Positions 59,485-64,000 of a stretch of DNA of 64,000 nt are shown one piece after another. Source of the stretch: Cadophora sp. MPI-SDFR-AT-0126 (Eukaryota > Ascomycota > Leotiomycetes > Helotiales > Ploettnerulaceae); the NCBI GenBank assembly GCA_020747065.1, contig JAGMVK010000027.1:372001-436000 (forward strand), read 5' to 3'. Numbering within the stretch: position 1 is the first letter of the stretch; every line of letters starts with the position of its first letter. The notes beneath the pieces are model-generated. The model had not been told where the DNA came from. It was given only the letters and a program-made list of their open reading frames with translations, and did not search any database. Made by a program: the position numbers and the translations under genes.

Positions 59485-60933
59485 TCATTCATCCCCACCA
59501 TCAACCCCCTTCTTAACAGGCGCATCCTTCCTCGCCGCCCCCTCCGAATACTCCCTCCTCTCCCTATTGAACTCCTCTCTATACGCCCTGACGTGCTCTG
59601 GTACGTCTTTGACTTCGTTGTAGGGTCCTGGGATGGGCTTGTGAGGAGGTTAGTTAGTGTGGTGCGGGGTTTTTTAGGGTTGTGTTGGGTTCGGTTTGGG
59701 GGAGCTTTTGGCTGGTAGGAGGGAAGTGGAAGAGAGGAGGGGAGAGAAAGCAAGCGGGAGAGGAAGAGACAAAGAGAGAAATAGAAGGGGGAATATCAAC
59801 CGACCTCTCCAATCTGTTCCCAAACAGGTAAAACCCCCGTCCAAACCCTCCCCATCGTCGCCGCATCCTTCAAATCCGCTCTACACTCCCCATCTATCCC
59901 GGGTCCGCCCTCTCTCACCTGTTCCGGAAGTTAGTATGTGTACGATTCAAATATTACAAAATCACGAATCAGGATCAACATCAAGATCAAAACAGGAAGC
60001 TGGAGCAAAAGCCTCCTACCTCCCTCCTCCCTCCTCCCTCCTCCCTCCTCCTTCACACACTTCCACCTCTCCGTACCCCTCATCGTGCCCCGAACCCAAG
60101 AATCCAAATTCAAACTCAAACACGCAAAAAGAAAAGCAACAAACCAACCTTCGCACTCCCCCTCTCAACCCGCACCCTCAAGATAGCCGTACTCTCCATC
60201 TCGGCCCCACTCGGCGGCACCCTCGTATTCACCCACCTATCCTCCAAAACACTATTCGTAATCAGCTGCATCGCGTACAACTTCTCCTCTTCCGTCTCCA
60301 CCAGCGTTGCATATCCAAAGATCGTCCCAGAGAGGTAGTTGTAGTTGTGCGAGTTTGGCGTGAGGGTTAGCACGAGGCCTGTTACTTTCGAGGCGGTGAT
60401 GCAGATTGGGAGGCCGGGCTTGGGGGTGGTGGATGAGGTTGAGGGAGAGGGGGAGGATGAGGAGCGCGCGAGGTTCATGATGCGGGAGGATACGTAGCCG
60501 TGGAGGTAGCAGTCTAGGGTGTCGCCGATTGAGGCGGAGGGCCGGGAGAACGAACCCATTTGGCCGATCATGGGGAGGATTACGGGGAAGGGGTCGGAGG
60601 GGTCGGGGGTGAAGGAGACGTGGAGGATGGGGCTGGAGTTTATGATTGAACTGGGTGGTGAGGGGGTGGGTTAGAATGGATATCGGATATGGGAGTGGCA
60701 TTCAAGTGTCCAAATGAACCCTGAGAAGAAGAGACAGAGTAGTGGCTTGAGAAGAGAATCTTGAGATGAGAAGTACAGTACGTACTGGATTCTCTGGAGG
60801 GAGTAATCGGCTGCGAGGTGTCAGATTGCGTTGAGGTGAGATAGTTCGTTTTGAAGGGGATGATACCTTGATGTTTATATCTGTTGACGGTATTCGTGGC
60901 ATCTTTAGGATACTCGAAATTATGACGGACCAT
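59485..60933 (-). CDS. PNPOx-like flavin-nucleotide-binding split-barrel protein
   Basis: Five exons: complement of 60867-60933, 60786-60810, 60149-60650, 59805-59918 and 59485-59637, 286 aa, all phases closing. Exon 2 is only 25 nt; it joins to give ADYSLQRIHSIINSSPILHVSF. Further blocks are PVILPMIGQMGSF, LDCYLHGYVSSRIMNLA, NYLSGTIFGYATLVETEEEK, TGVLPVWEQIGE and PIPGPYNEVKDVPEHVRAY. These fit the Pyridox_ox_2 family (PF12900), pyridoxamine-phosphate-oxidase-like proteins that bind FMN and whose reaction is mostly unknown. Exon 3 has a Ser/Pro-rich insert. The third donor is GTTGGT. Intron 3 (230 nt) holds a CTCCCTC tandem repeat. Cytosolic. It is divergent from cutC. Confidence 0.88.
60011..60053. 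repeat. CTCCCTC heptamer tandem repeat in an intron
   Basis: About five to six copies of CCTCCCT on the plus strand (AGGGAGG on the coding strand) inside intron 3 of the PNPOx-like gene. Purine/pyrimidine asymmetry is complete, so a triplex or length variation is possible. Confidence 0.85.
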
Positions 60934-61654
60934 GACTGTGGCTTGGAGCAGAGCAAACCTCAGCTCTCCTGGAAATATTTGTAGGTGAAGATACCAAGAT
61001 GGAGAGAGGAAGACAGAGTACTGGTGATGGACGAGAAGGAAAGAAGAGATGGAAAGTGTGGAGTAGAACAGGGGAAGAGTGAAGTCAGGGCAGGAATATG
61101 AGCCAAGTGAAACAGAAGAGGGAAGAACAAGATAAGATAACCAGATCCACGGGATTCTCTCTCTTTAAACTCACACCTACCCACCTACCCACATCCATCC
61201 CGCACTATTACACGACTCAATCCAATCTCTTCAACCCTTCGATCTACTCAACATAAGAGCTGTCGTTGCAGAAACGCACTCGGTAAGCGATAAGGAGGAG
61301 ATAAGGTTCTTGGTCATACCCGGCTTGGCTCTCGGATGGACCTCCCACTTTCGGGTAGCGAGTCGGCAGGAATACTCCTATCATCTTCTTCACATTACAC
61401 TCCTCATCCAACCCCAGATCTCGAAACGGAGAGGTATCCCCGGCCGTGTGTGGATCTGGCTTGTGTTTCCGATTCTGGTAGAGCTTGAACTAAAGACTCC
61501 CAGTTCGTTCTGATTAGTCACTTTAACAGCAACTCATAGTTCCGGCCTTCTCAAAGGGTCATTAGAATTGGGAATCGGCATTGGTTACGAAGATATAGAG
61601 CAGATCTCATCAGATCAGTGATATCTTGGCAAACATATCTCCCAACCACACACA
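60934..61654. other. Divergent promoter region
   Basis: About 720 bases between the PNPOx-like gene and cutC. The first half is purine-rich on the plus strand. No conserved frame. Confidence 0.5.
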
Positions 61655-62410
61655 ATGTCTCCTCCCATCCTAGAGATAGCAACCTTCAACGCCCCCTCCA
61701 GCATCCTCGCCCTCACCCACGGCGCCTCCCGCATCGAACTCTGCGCCAACCAATCACTCGGCGGCACAACTCCCTCCCTCGAGACCCTCACTACACTCAC
61801 AACCCACATCAAAACCACCAATGCCGTTCCAATCCCAATCAACGTCATGATCCGTCCTCGCGGCGGAGATTTCGTTTGTTCTCGCCAAGAAATAACTCAA
61901 ATGAAGAATGAAATAACCACGTTCAGCGCCGAGGACGTACATGTCGATGGTTTCGTATTCGGAGTCTTGACACCCGAGAGCAAGATTGACGAAACAGTGT
62001 GTAAAGAGCTACTAGACCATATCCACCCACAATCCTCAAGCCATCACTCAGAGCCTCACCGGAAACAAAAACGAAAACACACCACTTTCCACCGTGCATT
62101 CGACCTCATCCCCGCCTCAGAAATGGCCTCCGCGCTCGAGACCCTCATCACCCTAGGCTTCACATCTGTGCTCACCAGCGGCGGTGCAGCAAACGCTTTC
62201 GAAGGGCGAGATGTACTCGCGAGATTGGTGAGGCAAGCAGCGGGCAGGATCGAGATCATTGTTGGTGGAGGAGTGAGATCGAGTAATTTGAGGGAGCTTG
62301 TGAAGGAGACGGGCGCCAAGGCGTATCATTCGAGTGCAATTACTGGTGAGGAGGGGGATGTTGCGAATGGGGAGGAGATTGAGAAGTTGAGTGCGATATT
62401 GAAGTCGTGA
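61655..62410 (+). CDS. cutC: CutC-family copper homeostasis protein
   Basis: Single exon, 251 aa. It is a TIM-barrel protein of the CutC family (PF03932). Visible blocks are LEIATFNAPSSILAL followed by GASRIELCANQSLGGTTPS, INVMIRPRGGDF (the strand with conserved Arg-Pro-Arg), HVDGFVFGVLT, TTFHRAFDLI (with the conserved FHRAFD), VLTSGGAANAFEG, and IIVGGGVRSSNL. A His/Lys-rich segment at about 125-145 is an insert relative to bacterial CutC. The family was linked to copper tolerance in E. coli; a later view is that the role in copper handling is indirect, and human CUTC binds Cu(I). Cytosolic. The start ATG follows a typical ACACA context. Confidence 0.94.
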   Translation: MSPPILEIATFNAPSSILALTHGASRIELCANQSLGGTTPSLETLTTLTTHIKTTNAVPIPINVMIRPRGGDFVCSRQEITQMKNEITTFSAEDVHVDGFVFGVLTPESKIDETVCKELLDHIHPQSSSHHSEPHRKQKRKHTTFHRAFDLIPASEMASALETLITLGFTSVLTSGGAANAFEGRDVLARLVRQAAGRIEIIVGGGVRSSNLRELVKETGAKAYHSSAITGEEGDVANGEEIEKLSAILKS

Positions 62411-64000
62411 ATGAACACATTCAGCTCTCGGATCTCGTGCTGAATAAGGAGTGTGTATCTACGATACGTTTGGCGTGGTAGGTTGCCTCTATCATCTCAT
62501 TGCTCAGCAGCTGCTTTTCTTCGCATTCAGTTCATCATCTCGAAATTCCATACATCTCTTCTCTTGTTTGAATTATAGTAATAAAATAGTTCCACAACCT
62601 ATATATTTATTGTGGCACACTATCTTAGTGCATCATCACTCACAAACCACTACCTAGGTAATCGCGGAAGCTAGAACGTAGCGTACTCGTCCTCGATGAC
62701 GGCCGATCCTCAAACTTTCCATAGCTCAGTCACTAGTCGCCGCACACTCACGACTATATTTTCCTGACTTCATTCTCCTGTTTGCTTGAATTGTTCTCCA
62801 TCCAAATTAAATCATTCCTTTCCGCTCTGCAAAACCTCATCGCGAGACACAGACTTCATCTCTGAGCCAACTCACGAACGATAGAACGATTTGTTCGCGA
62901 ACAACGTATTGTAAGTTGTTACATGTCGGCAGCACTTTGATCTCATCAATTACGGTCATCGAATAAATGGAGAAAAGACATGCCGGCAATGGCCCTCACT
63001 GAATTCACTGCTAATCCATCTACATTTGACATAGTTCCAGCCGCAAGTAATGCAGATCAGCGATATCCTCCTTTCAGATCTCCTGCTTCCAGCTGGCCAC
63101 CAGTAAACCAATATCGTCATTGTCCTCATCAATCCATACATGTCCACCAAGCAATCTTCCTTGTATTTCTGAGGACATCTGTCTGCTGTACCACTAGTGC
63201 CTGAGATCCTCGCCTGGATCCTGTACACACCTTGTCTTCCGCAATCAAGGGAGCTGCTGCGTGTATGATGGCTGATGGTGACGTCTGACTTAGCTTCAAT
63301 GCACAGGTAGTCGAGCTGAAGGTGGTGCTAAATGCGAAGATGTCAGCGAGTTTCACGGGATTGAAAGATACTGACTGACCTGAAGTCGGAGGTCTTTCGT
63401 ACTTGCTCATATTGAAGTTGATTGTCCTGTTCTGTGTTGTTTTTCAAGATTCCCGACGTGCTGTTCTTTCCCTAGAGTTGCGTCGTTCAGCACATGGCAT
63501 TGCACCTTCAGGAAAGTTTGTGGACAGTCTCTCATTCTGTGTCATTGTCAGTCCTACTTGTTGTTCACTGAAAGTGCTGTGCGCAACATACCTCAGACGA
63601 CTTGAGTAAACCTCCAAGACCACTTCCAAGAAAGCCTCTGTGCCAGGATCAACGGAATGTTTCCGGCCCTCTGCTTCCGATCTCGAGACATCGTTATCGT
63701 CCTCTTTGATGTGGCTGTTGTTGTTTGTCTGTTGTGTTCTTGAAGAAGTTCAGGTTCTGGTCGACAGTTCGACAGCATGATGTAGAACAGGTTGTCTGCG
63801 ATGTAGTCGATGATACACTTCGTCTGTCAATGTCAGCTCGGGAGTTCATGTACATCAGATGGAGATATTACCTTGGCAGAGCAATGATGTGTAGCTGAGC
63901 TCACCGTGAGTAGACCGACGAGAGATTGAACTCGTGAAGCGAAGATTGTTCGTTGTGATCGAGTCGGCCCTAAACCATTGAGGCGTTGAGAGAACACACG
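62411..64000. other. Right end, no supportable gene
   Basis: About 1.6 kb. The minus strand shows several short open stretches with splice-like signals between 62956 and 63780 (for example a frame starting at 63410 and GTATGT or GTCAGT donors). I could not join them into a protein with recognisable content. They may be exons of an unrecognised gene running in from the right, a non-coding transcript, or chance. Confidence 0.3.

Overview
The window looks like nuclear DNA of a filamentous ascomycete. Genes carry short introns (mostly 50-100 nt) with CTAAC/CTGAC-type branch points, and the families present (Zn2Cys6 regulators, a HET-domain NLR, a siderophore transporter, AtaL/DUF1857) are typical of Pezizomycotina. 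Large AT-rich blocks hold transposon relics whose changes look like repeat-induced point mutation (RIP, C to T and G to A). A placement in Leotiomycetes or a related class is a guess. All splice models were made by eye from frame, splice motifs and family resemblance.

Left part (3.6-26.2 kb): a set of specialised-metabolism-type genes. These are a Zn2Cys6 regulator (3654-6608, -), an AtaL-like protein (8119-8662, +), a secreted tyrosinase (9781-11338, +), a cytochrome P450 (15059-17088, +), an NmrA-like protein (17850-18857, -), a Gal80-type Gfo/Idh/MocA oxidoreductase (20270-21585, +), a FAD monooxygenase (21941-23277, -) and a DHA1-type MFS transporter (24465-26162, +). No polyketide synthase, NRPS or terpene synthase is in view, so this is either a tailoring or degradation cluster or a chance grouping. 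An AT-rich block with a solo LTR (12945-13234, TSD CTTAA) lies between the tyrosinase and the P450.

Middle part (26.2-38.3 kb): a transposon graveyard. It holds a complete but heavily mutated Ty3/gypsy-like LTR retrotransposon (26891-34660, TSD GTAGT). Next is a Fot1/pogo-like DNA transposon (35062-37137, TIRs, TA duplication) with a nearly unmutated solo LTR of the same retroelement family nested inside it (36544-36765, TSD AAAAT). The right end of the DNA transposon abuts a 5'-truncated Zn2Cys6-type regulator pseudogene (about 37140-38246) with nonsense codons of RIP type.

Right part (39-64 kb): ordinary euchromatin. A GH78-type alpha-L-rhamnosidase (39002-41171, -) and a complete Zn2Cys6 regulator (42410-44788, +) are divergent, with paired CreA-like sites near the hydrolase. 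A siderophore MFS transporter (46387-48386, +) has an exact SreA-type GATA site upstream. A NAPE-PLD-like metallo-beta-lactamase-fold hydrolase (48733-50220, -) is divergent from a HET/NB-ARC/TPR NLR (51160-54014, +) whose last repeats are near-identical 126-nt units. Then come housekeeping genes: ERG20 farnesyl diphosphate synthase (-) divergent from APC8/CDC23 (+), a PNPOx-like flavin-binding split-barrel protein (-), and cutC (+). The last 1.6 kb has no gene I can support.
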